Counted from the stretch's first letter, positions 1-9,714 are shown. The stretch: DNA of 64,000 nucleotides from Sulfurimonas sp. (GCA_027063505.1 JAMORO010000038.1:57169-121168); one strand, 5' to 3'. The notes: a model not told the origin generated them from the sequence alone. A program made the numbers and translations.

Positions 1-1809
1 TTATTACTATTAGCCCTTACTGAGGTTGCTAATGCCCAAGACACTGTAACAGATATTGGAACTGCATATGACAGACCTGAAAGTAAAGGTGGTTCTGAAG
101 ATGTATATGGTAACAAAATCCTATATCAAACAGTTGATATTACAAAGTCTAACTATAGTGTAGATAACTTCTGGAGTAACTTCAAAGGTGATAATCATTC
201 AAAAAGTACTTTTAATAATATATCTACATCGGGTATGTTTGAGTTAACTGTAGAAGAGACTTTTGCATGTAAAGATGGAGGCTTAAAGGTTGAAGGCTGT
301 TCTGGTCAAAAACCATTTTTAGTAAATGCTTCTGTACTTGACAATGAAGATACTCAAAAAGATAGTGTGGGGGCAGATTTACCTGAAGGCGAATATAGAA
401 TACCTTATGATAGTGCTGATAACTATGATAAAGACAATAATGATGCATTTTATGCACTAGATGTTTATAGAGATATGGATTACTATAGAGATGAAGCAAT
501 AGCAGCCACTGAAGGTAGAAAGAGCTTTTTTGGATATATAAAAGATCTTTTTACAAACTACTTTTCACCTGATACTGAGCAAACAGGTAGTGTACTAAAT
601 CAGGGTGAAAATGATGCGAAAGATCGTTATATGGCCAATATGGTTTTTGGTTTACAAAAAGATTATAGAGTACAGAAAAATGATCCCCTAGATCTTACAC
701 ACACAAATGCAGCAAACAGCAGTAAAAATATCTCACTTTTAGATTATAATGCACAGATGATAACTTCTACAACTAGTTGTAGTGGCTTCTTCTTATCTTT
801 TGACCCAGATAGTGTTACATGTCAAACTATCAGTTTTTTTGGTATGGCAAACTGGATGCCATTTTTTAGTGATAACTCTAGCCAAGAGATAGAGACTCAG
901 TCTGTTATGCAAGATACTGAAACTACTCTTTTAACTATCGCTGGAAAGTTAGATGGTAAGAATTATATTACTAATTATACATCAATAGATGAACATGGTC
1001 GAAGAAGTTTTGTTGGTGAAATCTTTAAACCAATGACAAGTATGATGGGTGGGATGTTTAGATTTTTCTTTGGAAATAGTTCAAGAACTACAACAGAAGT
1101 TGTATCTGCAAACTTTACTTTTGATAACCCAGCACCACTCTCATTTGTAACTACAGATGGATCATCTGTAATAGGTTTTGAAAAGTTTAAACTTTTAGGT
1201 CTAGAGAGTGTTTATGGAACTGTTGCAACCTCTTGTAGAGTTAAACAGAAAACAGGTTTTTTCAATTTATGGTCAGGTTATAGAACTTTTGTAAAAGGTG
1301 ATGGACAGGAAACAAAAATTGACATGGAGGGTGGTGGTTTTTTTAGTTTCTTAAGTTCAACTCCTGATTATGATGAGCTAAACTATGAGGAAGAAAACCA
1401 TAGATCTTTTGGTGACTGGGGACGTCATGATGTGGTAACTGTTACTTCTGATGATTGGATTGATTGGTGTAAAAGAAATCAGGGAAGACAAAGAAAAGGC
1501 TTATTTGGTAGAATGTTTGATAACTTTAATGATACAATAGACTATCTTTTAAATAAAGACAATACTTTAACTGGATATGATGAGCAGTTAGACGGTGTAC
1601 TTTCAGATGAACACTATACAGTTGATAAGTATAAAGAAAAAGTATATCATGGTTTAATCTTACATGTACAAAAAACAAGTAGTGAAGATATTAAAGTTGG
1701 GACTGTTGGAACAACAACATCATACAAGTTAATGAATGTTAATCAAGGTAATACTCGTGCAAACACTCATGGTAATACTCGTGGTAATGGACAAGGCGGA
1801 AAAAAATAA
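1..1809 (+). CDS. Uncharacterised exported protein at the head of the tad locus (5' end cut by window edge)
   Basis: Frame of the listed ORF (235..1809) stays open to base 1, reading LLLLALTEVANAQDTVTDIGTAYDRPESKGG..., i.e. the end of a signal peptide. Stop abuts the tadZ/cpaE start at 1810. Confidence 0.75.
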   Translation, partial: LLLLALTEVANAQDTVTDIGTAYDRPESKGGSEDVYGNKILYQTVDITKSNYSVDNFWSNFKGDNHSKSTFNNISTSGMFELTVEETFACKDGGLKVEGCSGQKPFLVNASVLDNEDTQKDSVGADLPEGEYRIPYDSADNYDKDNNDAFYALDVYRDMDYYRDEAIAATEGRKSFFGYIKDLFTNYFSPDTEQTGSVLNQGENDAKDRYMANMVFGLQKDYRVQKNDPLDLTHTNAANSSKNISLLDYNAQMITSTTSCSGFFLSFDPDSVTCQTISFFGMANWMPFFSDNSSQEIETQSVMQDTETTLLTIAGKLDGKNYITNYTSIDEHGRRSFVGEIFKPMTSMMGGMFRFFFGNSSRTTTEVVSANFTFDNPAPLSFVTTDGSSVIGFEKFKLLGLESVYGTVATSCRVKQKTGFFNLWSGYRTFVKGDGQETKIDMEGGGFFSFLSSTPDYDELNYEEENHRSFGDWGRHDVVTVTSDDWIDWCKRNQGRQRKGLFGRMFDNFNDTIDYLLNKDNTLTGYDEQLDGVLSDEHYTVDKYKEKVYHGLILHVQKTSSEDIKVGTVGTTTSYKLMNVNQGNTRANTHGNTRGNGQGGKK

Positions 1810-3012
1810 ATGGTTATTGCATATGTTTCGAGAGAAAATGAGGGTTGCTATAATGAGTTACATGATGATATCACAGATGTTAATAACTTTAGAGATATAG
1901 AAGAGTTTATCAACTACTATGCAACAAGTAAAAATAAAGATGTGGTTCTACTCTATAAAGTAGACTCGATTGATCAGATAGAGGCATTACGAGATATATA
2001 TTTTACTGATAACATCTATATGATAGTTATTGGTGAAGATAATAGTGACTACTCTTTATTAGCAGGTAAAATTGGTGTAGATGCTTATATACATGAAGAT
2101 AAAGCTAACTCTGTTTATATTAGAAATATTATTAGAGAATCACAAACCGTAATTAAAAAACGCCGTGGTCATAGTAATGTTTCTGTTTTTACAGGAATTA
2201 GTGGTGGTGTTGGTACAACAACTATCGCTATGAACCTTGCGAAATCTCTTTCTGAAAACAATCTAGATAAAAATGTCCTTTTTCTAGATTTTGCTTCTAC
2301 AAAATCAATCTCAAATCTCTTCTTCGATAATATTCAGCCTAAAAAAACTATTGTTGATATTGCTACTGTACAGCGTTTAGAGATGGCAGAACTTTTTGAA
2401 AATGGACTTGACCGTATTACAAATAACTTCTACTTTGTACCTGGTGTTCAAAAACATACAGATAGAGAGTATTTAGATAAGCCTGAAAATATTCAAATGT
2501 TTTTAAGTTTTATTCTTTATATTAAAGAGAAGTTTGATTTTATTATCATTGATGTTGGTGTTTTTGAAGATGTTGATTTAGAGATTGATATTCAAGAGAT
2601 AGCAGATAATATTTTTGTAATTACTGAGTTTAGTATTCCTTCTATGTCAATTTTAAAAACATATATAGATATTATTGATAAAAGTGGTTGGTATAAAAAA
2701 ACGCATATTTTTGCAAATAGATCAGATGCTTTTGGATCAGTAACTCAAGATGAGGCAAAAAAGATTTTGAGTAAAGGTTTAAAGCATGATTTTGATATTG
2801 ACTTCTCTTTGCCAAATGATGCGATGCATTTACGAGAGTGTTGGAATGAAGCACAACTTGTAAATGATGTTTATCCAAACTCACCTTTTATGAATGCTAT
2901 TAGAGAAGTTGGTGATAAGTTTTTTGTTCACGATGGCTCTATGTATATCAAGAACTCTCATATTGAAGAAAAAAAGCTTACATTTATGGAAAAGGTTAAG
3001 TCATGGCTTTAA
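1810..3012 (+). CDS. TadZ/CpaE-like pilus assembly ATPase (MinD/ParA superfamily)
   Basis: Deviant P-loop SVFTGISGGVGTTTIAMNLAKSL, LFLDFAS, FIIIDVG; directly upstream of a CpaF ATPase. Confidence 0.85.
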   Translation: MVIAYVSRENEGCYNELHDDITDVNNFRDIEEFINYYATSKNKDVVLLYKVDSIDQIEALRDIYFTDNIYMIVIGEDNSDYSLLAGKIGVDAYIHEDKANSVYIRNIIRESQTVIKKRRGHSNVSVFTGISGGVGTTTIAMNLAKSLSENNLDKNVLFLDFASTKSISNLFFDNIQPKKTIVDIATVQRLEMAELFENGLDRITNNFYFVPGVQKHTDREYLDKPENIQMFLSFILYIKEKFDFIIIDVGVFEDVDLEIDIQEIADNIFVITEFSIPSMSILKTYIDIIDKSGWYKKTHIFANRSDAFGSVTQDEAKKILSKGLKHDFDIDFSLPNDAMHLRECWNEAQLVNDVYPNSPFMNAIREVGDKFFVHDGSMYIKNSHIEEKKLTFMEKVKSWL

Positions 3013-4574
3013 AAGAAAAAATAAAAAATAGAAGCTATGTTCAAGAGACAGAAGTTAAAGAGGTAGAAGTTTCAGGACACAATGAAGATGAAGAGGGTAG
3101 TGCTGGCTGTGTTGATATGTGTTTTCCTCTTATGTATCAAAATGAGGAGTATTTTAATTTAGCTTGTGAAGTTTATGATAACTTTATTGAGCAGTTAAGT
3201 ATTAAAAGTCAATTAACAGAAGAGATGATTCGTGAAGTTATAACGAAACATATCTCAGAATTTTCACTTCCCAAAGTGGCATTAAAAGCTGAAATCGCTG
3301 ATTTTGTAACTGATAATCTTCTCTATTACGGACCAATCTCTACTATAATGAGAATGGCAGGAACAGACTTGAATGATATCATAGTCAACACAAAAGATTA
3401 TATTGATGTTATCTATAATGGTCAAACTATTGCTACTCCTTTTAGATTTAGAAATGAAGATGAATTAAGAAGAATTATAAATAGAATGCTTGCAGAATCA
3501 AATAGAAAAATTGATGAGTCAAGTCCTATTGCCTCATCAAAGCTTCCTGATGGTTCTCGTATAGAAATTCAAATTCCCCCCGTAGCAGCAAACTTAGATA
3601 AAGATGGGCAAGCAGGCTCTTATGTTACTGTAAGAAAGTTTCGTGAGATTCCTCTCCTCTTTGAATCGTTAGTTGATTCTCAAATGATAGACCTTAAAAT
3701 GGCATATTTTTTATTAAAAGCAATTCAAGGAAAACTAAATATTGTTGTCTCTGGTGGTACATCAAGTGGTAAGACAACTTTCTTAAACGCTATCACTCGT
3801 TTTGTTGATGAGAGTGATCAACTTCTTACTATCGAAGATACAAAAGAGATGAAACCACAACTGCCATGTCATGCTATTCGTTCTTTTGAAACACGTCCAC
3901 CAAATGAAGAGGGTGCCGGAGAAATAAATATTGAGTCTTTACTTCGTACAGCTCTTCGTTCATCTCCTCGTCGTATTATTGTTGGGGAGTGTAGGGGTCC
4001 AGAGATTGTAACCATGTTAAACGCTATGAATACAGGTCACCCTGGTTCTATGACAACTATACATGCTGATGATACAAAAGAGGCTATTGTTAGGATAGAA
4101 AATATGTTTTTAGAAGCACGTCCTACAGCAAATATGAACTTTGTTCGTTCTCAAATAGTATCAGCAGTTGATTTAATCGTACAGATTGTTCGTTTTCCTG
4201 ATGGTCGTAGACGTATTGTAAAGATATCAGAACCAGAAAAACGTGTTGAAGAGAATGGTGTTGTCTCAATGCTAGATCTTTTTGAGTTTCAACGATCAGT
4301 AAATGCTGAGAATCCAATGGATTCTAGTGGTGAGTACAAAGCTGTATCTGCATCTATTCGTTCGGCAACTAAAATGCTTCATAATGGTATTATCCTTGAT
4401 AAAAACATTTTTAATAATGACTTTACAGTTTCAAGAGAGATGCTAATAGAAGAACTTAGAGCCTTTCATCCAAAAAGAATGTGTGGTTGGAAACTGAACT
4501 ATATGAGTGAAATAGTAAAAGCAACCCATTCATCTGGACAAAATTTACTAGAGAGATGGCCAAACCTACAATAA
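3003..4574 (+). CDS. TadA/CpaF secretion ATPase
   Basis: Walker A GGTSSGKTTFLNAI, LTIEDTKEMKP, RIIVGECRGPEIVTMLNAMNTGHPGSMTTIHAD. Confidence 0.95.
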   Translation: MALKEKIKNRSYVQETEVKEVEVSGHNEDEEGSAGCVDMCFPLMYQNEEYFNLACEVYDNFIEQLSIKSQLTEEMIREVITKHISEFSLPKVALKAEIADFVTDNLLYYGPISTIMRMAGTDLNDIIVNTKDYIDVIYNGQTIATPFRFRNEDELRRIINRMLAESNRKIDESSPIASSKLPDGSRIEIQIPPVAANLDKDGQAGSYVTVRKFREIPLLFESLVDSQMIDLKMAYFLLKAIQGKLNIVVSGGTSSGKTTFLNAITRFVDESDQLLTIEDTKEMKPQLPCHAIRSFETRPPNEEGAGEINIESLLRTALRSSPRRIIVGECRGPEIVTMLNAMNTGHPGSMTTIHADDTKEAIVRIENMFLEARPTANMNFVRSQIVSAVDLIVQIVRFPDGRRRIVKISEPEKRVEENGVVSMLDLFEFQRSVNAENPMDSSGEYKAVSASIRSATKMLHNGIILDKNIFNNDFTVSREMLIEELRAFHPKRMCGWKLNYMSEIVKATHSSGQNLLERWPNLQ

Positions 4575-5512
4575 TGAGCGAATTAAATATAACAATATTA
4601 TTACTACTAGTAATTAGTTTTAGTGCTACATTTTTAGCCTATATTATTTATATAGAATATAATAAAATAAAGCATTTAAATTATGTTAAAAGTGTTATCT
4701 CTTTAAAAGATGATGATCAGTTTAATGAAATTTTAGAGAAAAAAGAGAAAAAAGGAAAGAAAAATTTAGTTTCAAAATTAACAGTTATGATGAAACATGC
4801 AGGGCTTAATTTTCACTTTAGTCTCTTTTTGATTATATTTTTCTTTTTTGTGATGTTTTCGGGTACTCTTTTCTCACTTTTTTTAAAGCATTGGGTTGGT
4901 TATCTTATTGGAATTCCTTTTGGAATTATGATTTTTTGGATGATTCTTCAAAATATTATTGTACGTCGTAAAAAAGAGTTTAATCGTGCCCTAGCTACTT
5001 CAATTTCAGTTTTAGTTAAAATGATGAAAAATGGTATTGGGTTTGAACAGGCCTTAACAAAGTCTATTGGAGTTTCAAGTTCTAAACTTTTTAAAGGTAT
5101 CTTTAGTAACTTTTTTCAGGAAAAAAATACTTTAGGAGAAGATGAGGCTTTTAGAAATCTAAATGATTATGTTGATTCTAAAGAGTTACTTATTTTTGCT
5201 TTAGCGATTAAAATTGGTCGTGCAAGTGGTGGTCAGTTTTCAAATACCTTAGAAAAAGTTGAAGAAGCTATTAACTATAGAAAGAAAATGCAAGAAAAAG
5301 TTGATGTTGTTACAAGAGAAGGGAGTGTTGGTTCTTATATAGTTGTTGCAATCTCTATCTTCTTATACTTCTCTCTTAATGGAAATTTTGATGGTAAACT
5401 ACATGAATATTTCATGAACTCTGAATATGGTAGATTCCAACTTTTAGGCATAGGAATGTGGATCTTTATGGGTATGATCGCAAATAAATTCATTACAAGG
5501 ATAGATAAATGA
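4556..5512 (+). CDS. TadB-like type II secretion F-family membrane protein
   Basis: T2SSF-like pattern (FNRALATSISVLVKMMKNGIGFEQAL...LIFALAIKIGRASGGQFSNTLEKVEEAI); TM helices; tad order. Confidence 0.88.
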   Translation: MAKPTIMSELNITILLLLVISFSATFLAYIIYIEYNKIKHLNYVKSVISLKDDDQFNEILEKKEKKGKKNLVSKLTVMMKHAGLNFHFSLFLIIFFFFVMFSGTLFSLFLKHWVGYLIGIPFGIMIFWMILQNIIVRRKKEFNRALATSISVLVKMMKNGIGFEQALTKSIGVSSSKLFKGIFSNFFQEKNTLGEDEAFRNLNDYVDSKELLIFALAIKIGRASGGQFSNTLEKVEEAINYRKKMQEKVDVVTREGSVGSYIVVAISIFLYFSLNGNFDGKLHEYFMNSEYGRFQLLGIGMWIFMGMIANKFITRIDK

Positions 5513-6345
5513 TAGATACAATCTCTTATATCTTTATGGCTCTGTCTATTATGATTTTTATGTCAATCGGTGGTTGGGTGTCTTATGTGAAGTATAAGCA
5601 TAAACAAAAAATAAATAAGATATTTAATCTTTCAGATACAGCACTTTTGTCGAAAGAAGATAATCAAAAAAAAGCAGATTTTAATTTAAAGCTTTTAAAA
5701 GCAGGAATAACACAAAAAGAGTTTAATGAGATAGTGATTGGTAGTGTTTTAGCAGGTCTATCTTTAATCGGACTTGTATTTTTAATGCATTTTACTTTAG
5801 TTATGAATGTTGGTCTAATTGTTGGGGGTATTGCTATTGCTATCTTTATGCCTCTACTCTATTTAGAAGAGCAGATTAAGGCAAGAATTAAACGTATTGA
5901 TAACGATCTTGCAATTTTCTTAGATCTTCTTATTATTATTCTTGAAGGTGGTGGTGGTCTTAACAATGCTATCGATAGAGTAACAACAGATGGTGCAGGT
6001 GTATTAGGGAAAGATCTTCTTGAAGAGTCTAGAAAGTTTAAAAATGAGTATATTACATACAGTAGTGAGATTGCATATCATAACTTAGCAGAACGTACGG
6101 GATCCGAAGCGATTGCTGCTATTGTAGGTTTTATGAAGCTCTCAGAAGAGACAGGTATCGGTGTAAAAACTATATTTGAAAATCAAGCTCAAGAGATTAA
6201 AGGAGCTGAAATATTAAATGTAGAGAAAGGTGCAGCTAGTATGAATATAGGTATTACATTAGTAATGTTTATTTTCATAATACCTGCAGTAATTGCGATG
6301 ATAGCATTTCCAATGTCAGCTGGCGCATTAGTAACGGGATTTTAA
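5509..6345 (+). CDS. TadC-like type II secretion F-family membrane protein
   Basis: NDLAIFLDLLIIILEGGGGLNNAI...EAIAAIVGFMKLSEETGIGVKTIFENQAQEI; follows TadB. Confidence 0.88.
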   Translation: MIDTISYIFMALSIMIFMSIGGWVSYVKYKHKQKINKIFNLSDTALLSKEDNQKKADFNLKLLKAGITQKEFNEIVIGSVLAGLSLIGLVFLMHFTLVMNVGLIVGGIAIAIFMPLLYLEEQIKARIKRIDNDLAIFLDLLIIILEGGGGLNNAIDRVTTDGAGVLGKDLLEESRKFKNEYITYSSEIAYHNLAERTGSEAIAAIVGFMKLSEETGIGVKTIFENQAQEIKGAEILNVEKGAASMNIGITLVMFIFIIPAVIAMIAFPMSAGALVTGF

Positions 6346-6358
6346 ATAAGGGAGTTAT

Positions 6359-7231
6359 ATGAGAAATAGAAAAACAAGAATTATTATAGGGATATTAGTA
6401 GGTTTAATATTCTTTTCATCATCTATTGCATTATTAATGTATACAAAACAGAATGATCTCCGTCAATATGTTGAAGATCATGTGGAAGTATATGTTTCTG
6501 CTAAACATTTTAATAGAGGTGACATTATCACAGCAGGAGATATAGAAAAAGCATATCTTCCTAAAAGTTATCTCTCATTTAGACCTTTAACAAAGAGTGA
6601 AATTATTGGAAGATATGCCGTAGTAAGTATCTTTCCAAAAGAGCCACTCCGTAGTGAAAAGATATCAATGACCCAACCATCAATGGAAAAAGTTGCAATC
6701 AAAAAAGTTGCAATTAAAAAAGTTGAAAAGAAAAAAGAAAAAACAGTTAAAAAAGACACTATAACTGTTTCTCTTTCAGTATTTAACAATATTGATCCAA
6801 CACTAAAACGTGGTGATCATATTGATATATTATCAGTAGTACCTAAACGAGTCTCTAAAAGTAATAACTACAATACAAAATATTTAGCACTTCGTGTAAG
6901 AATTAATACTTTTATAAGTAATACAAAACAAGTAAAAAAATATATTAGTTCAAACCAAAATGGAAAGAGTATTGCTGCTGATTCTATTGTACTAGAGATG
7001 GAACCAAAAGAGATTAAAAACTTTTTATCAATTTACTATAGAACATTAGAGTTAAATGAGAATAGAGTATTTAATGGACAAAAGAAAGGTCATCTTTGGA
7101 TGGTTAAATGTAGTAATGTACAGAATAGTTTAGATATTAAATCTAAAGAAAAAATGCTAGTTGATCGTAAAAGAGCTGTAGTAAAAAGAAGAAAATCTCA
7201 AAGAAAAGTAAGTATATCTTATGAAGACTAG
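6359..7231 (+). CDS. CpaB/RcpC-like pilus assembly protein (SAF domain)
   Basis: N-terminal TM then VYVSAKHFNRGDIITAGDIEKAYLP...GRYAVVSIFPKEPLRSEKI; in tad cluster. Confidence 0.8.
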   Translation: MRNRKTRIIIGILVGLIFFSSSIALLMYTKQNDLRQYVEDHVEVYVSAKHFNRGDIITAGDIEKAYLPKSYLSFRPLTKSEIIGRYAVVSIFPKEPLRSEKISMTQPSMEKVAIKKVAIKKVEKKKEKTVKKDTITVSLSVFNNIDPTLKRGDHIDILSVVPKRVSKSNNYNTKYLALRVRINTFISNTKQVKKYISSNQNGKSIAADSIVLEMEPKEIKNFLSIYYRTLELNENRVFNGQKKGHLWMVKCSNVQNSLDIKSKEKMLVDRKRAVVKRRKSQRKVSISYED

Positions 7232-7649
7232 AATTAAGTGGCGAAGCGCCTTAGGACTAGGACAGATAATGGCAACACTTCTTGTTGTCTTGCCTTCTAT
7301 CGCTTTTAGTGTTACTTTTTTACTTGATTACTGGAGAATAATGCAGATTGATTATAAGTTAAAACTTATAGCAAATATGAGTGCAGAGTATGTTAACTCT
7401 TTAGAAGATACAAAAGTATTTGTTGATCTAGCAAACTTTCAAGAAAGAGTTAAAAGTTTATGCCCTGGAGGACTTACACCAATATTTGAGAATGTTTCAT
7501 ATGATGGTAATGCAGGTGAGATTTTTTTAACAGTTACACATACAACAAGTAGTGATAGTACATATTTAAAGAACAAAGTATTAACAACTGATATACATAC
7601 TTATTCTTATCACGACCAGAATTTAACCGCGACAATAAAATGTCCATAA
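7221..7649 (+). CDS. TadE-like minor pseudopilin
   Basis: Single N-terminal TM (LGQIMATLLVVLPSIAFSVTFLLDYWR), small, between CpaB and secretin. Confidence 0.6.
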   Translation: MKTRIKWRSALGLGQIMATLLVVLPSIAFSVTFLLDYWRIMQIDYKLKLIANMSAEYVNSLEDTKVFVDLANFQERVKSLCPGGLTPIFENVSYDGNAGEIFLTVTHTTSSDSTYLKNKVLTTDIHTYSYHDQNLTATIKCP

Positions 7650-7659
7650 AAGAGGAAAA

Positions 7660-9429
7660 ATGAAAAAAATAATACTTATACTATTAACAATAATTAATCT
7701 GTTTGCAGATGATGTTGTTGTGTTTAATAACGAATATAAAGTTTTAGAACTTGATAAAAAAGTAAGTAAGTTACTTATTGGAAATCAAGAGATGATTAAT
7801 GTATCCGTTTTAAGTACATCAAGAAGTAAAAAAACAACACTTAAAATCTTTGGTAAAAAAAGTGGTAATACATCAATACTTATTAAGTATAGAGATGGAT
7901 CACTTCAAAATTATCATGTGTATATTAATGAAAATCTAGGTTTTATACAAAAAATGATAAATATGATTGAACCAACATTAGAGTTAAGTAAAGTTGGTGA
8001 TGGCTCAACTGTTATTACAGGAAGTTTTAAAGATCCTCATAATAAGAGAAGAATATATACTATTTTAGAAAATGGTGGAATAGATGTTAAAAAGCTTATG
8101 GATTTAACAACTACGACTAAAGTAAATAAAATGGTTCGTACAAAACTATATCTTGTAGAGATTAATAATCAAAAAGCAAAAGATTTAGGTGGTGTTACTG
8201 GAATGGGATTTTTTAGTGAGTATCTAAAAGTTGCTGTAAATCCAGGTGCTGCAAACTCTGCAACATTCAGTGGTTTCTTACTGGATAATACCGGAAGTTT
8301 TACTGCACAAAAAGGAAACTCAGTCTCTGGAACATTAAACTTTCTGCAAGAGAGTGGTATTGGAACAATACTAGATGATACGGTGTTAATGACAACTGAA
8401 GATGAAAATGCAAGTTTTCGTGTTGGTGGTGATGTTTATATCCCCATCGGTGTTACACAAAATATAGGTGGTTTAGCACCTACTATACAACTTGAAGAGA
8501 AAAAGTATGGTCTCTTTTTAAATCTTAAAAGTCAGTTTATGGAAAAAGAGAATTTTATCCATATTAATGTGGATATTAAAGATAGTGAGTTTGATACAAA
8601 TAAAGATCACGATGTACAACTTGGTGAGTATATAATTGTTCCATCTTTTATAAGCAAAGATATAAATACAAATGTTGTTGTAAAATCGGGACAAGTAATA
8701 GTTCTTGGTGGTAGACTACATACTGAAGAGGTTGAGCGAGAAGAAAAAGTTCCTTTCTTAGGTGATATCCCATGGTTAGGAGAACTTTTTACTCACACTG
8801 TTTCAGGTACAAAAGAGAATGACCTTCTTTTCTTTTTAGTTCCAGAAATTATTGATGCTAATGATAATATTGATGATACTCCCTTTTATAAAGAGTTTAA
8901 AGATGAATCAAATAAATTTCATACTCAAGCATATAGTTTAGATGATAGAAAAGAGCAAGAGGAAGTTACAAAAGCGGAAAAAGTTTCTGTTACAGAAGTA
9001 GATAACGAGGTAGTGATTATTGAAGTTGAAGAGAATAAAAGTAATTTAGAGAAGAGTTCAAAAAAAGAGTCTAAACCTCAAGAAGTTTCTGTTTACGATG
9101 AAGTATTAAATCAAGAAAAGATTCCTGAAGCAAAAAAGCAGAAGATAGAAAAAAAAATTGTAAGTACAGATAAGAAAGTTGCGACTATAAAAAAGTCTTC
9201 AGATTCAATTGTTCAATATGAAGTAACAAGAAATAAAACATTTTTAAGAAGTAGACCTGTAGATGGCAGAAGAGATAAAGTATGGATTCAGGGTCATAAA
9301 TTTACTATCAGTGATAAAAAAGTTATCGATGGTGTTACTTGGATGAAGATAAAAGAGAACTGCTTTAAAGAGTGTGTACCCGAGACAAAAGAACTTTGGA
9401 TTTCAGAAACTGTTTCAAAAAAGATATAA
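7660..9429 (+). CDS. CpaC/RcpA-like Tad secretin with charged linker and C-terminal SH3b-like extension
   Basis: Signal peptide; BON/N-domain then secretin core (VVKSGQVIVLGGRLHTEEVEREEKVPFLGDIPWLGELFTHTVSGTKENDLLFFLVPEII); C-term YEVTRNKTFLRSRPVDGRRDKVWIQGHKF...WMKIKENC. Confidence 0.9.
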   Translation: MKKIILILLTIINLFADDVVVFNNEYKVLELDKKVSKLLIGNQEMINVSVLSTSRSKKTTLKIFGKKSGNTSILIKYRDGSLQNYHVYINENLGFIQKMINMIEPTLELSKVGDGSTVITGSFKDPHNKRRIYTILENGGIDVKKLMDLTTTTKVNKMVRTKLYLVEINNQKAKDLGGVTGMGFFSEYLKVAVNPGAANSATFSGFLLDNTGSFTAQKGNSVSGTLNFLQESGIGTILDDTVLMTTEDENASFRVGGDVYIPIGVTQNIGGLAPTIQLEEKKYGLFLNLKSQFMEKENFIHINVDIKDSEFDTNKDHDVQLGEYIIVPSFISKDINTNVVVKSGQVIVLGGRLHTEEVEREEKVPFLGDIPWLGELFTHTVSGTKENDLLFFLVPEIIDANDNIDDTPFYKEFKDESNKFHTQAYSLDDRKEQEEVTKAEKVSVTEVDNEVVIIEVEENKSNLEKSSKKESKPQEVSVYDEVLNQEKIPEAKKQKIEKKIVSTDKKVATIKKSSDSIVQYEVTRNKTFLRSRPVDGRRDKVWIQGHKFTISDKKVIDGVTWMKIKENCFKECVPETKELWISETVSKKI

Positions 9430-9443
9430 TTAAAAGTTATACT

Positions 9444-9469
9444 AAAGCAAATAAAATATTATTTGCTTT
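9444..9469. terminator. 11-bp perfect hairpin between secretin and pilin genes
   Basis: AAAGCAAATAA-AATA-TTATTTGCTTT: perfect stem, 4-nt loop. Confidence 0.5.
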
Positions 9470-9492
9470 CTATAGTATAAATTAGGTATAAT
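9463..9492 (+). promoter_or_regulatory. Predicted promoter for the Flp-like pilin gene
   Basis: TATAAT at 9487-9492, weak -35 TTGCTT at 9463-9468 (18-nt spacer), 5'-UTR with AAAGGAAAG RBS before ATG 9523. Confidence 0.5.
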
Positions 9493-9522
9493 TATCACAA
9501 GTTAATCACAAAAAGGAAAGAG

Positions 9523-9714
9523 ATGTTAAAAAAGATATTTAATCGTGTTAAATCACAAAAAGGTATGAGTGGAGTTTTAGTTGCATTATTATTAGTAATT
9601 GTTGGTGTTGGTTTAGTAGCTGGTGTTCAGACATACATGACTGGTGCATCAAGTAACATTCAAACTTCTGCAGATACTGCTATTACTGCTGCAACTACTG
9701 CTGCAAGTAACTAA
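9523..9714 (+). CDS. Flp/type IV pilin-like major pilin candidate (63 aa)
   Basis: Basic N-terminus, KSQKG|MSGVLVALLLVIVGVGLVAGVQTYM hydrophobic segment, short tail; end of the tad cluster. Confidence 0.7.
   Translation: MLKKIFNRVKSQKGMSGVLVALLLVIVGVGLVAGVQTYMTGASSNIQTSADTAITAATTAASN

Noticed and set aside
224-499. 91-aa minus-strand ORF inside the first tad-locus gene
   Set aside because: His/Tyr-rich antisense translation of a real coding region.
1740-1800. Possible repeat array (GGTAATACTCGTG...GGTAATACTCGTGG)
   Set aside because: Only two or three degenerate units encoding a Gly/Asn tail; no CRISPR-like array found here or elsewhere in the window.
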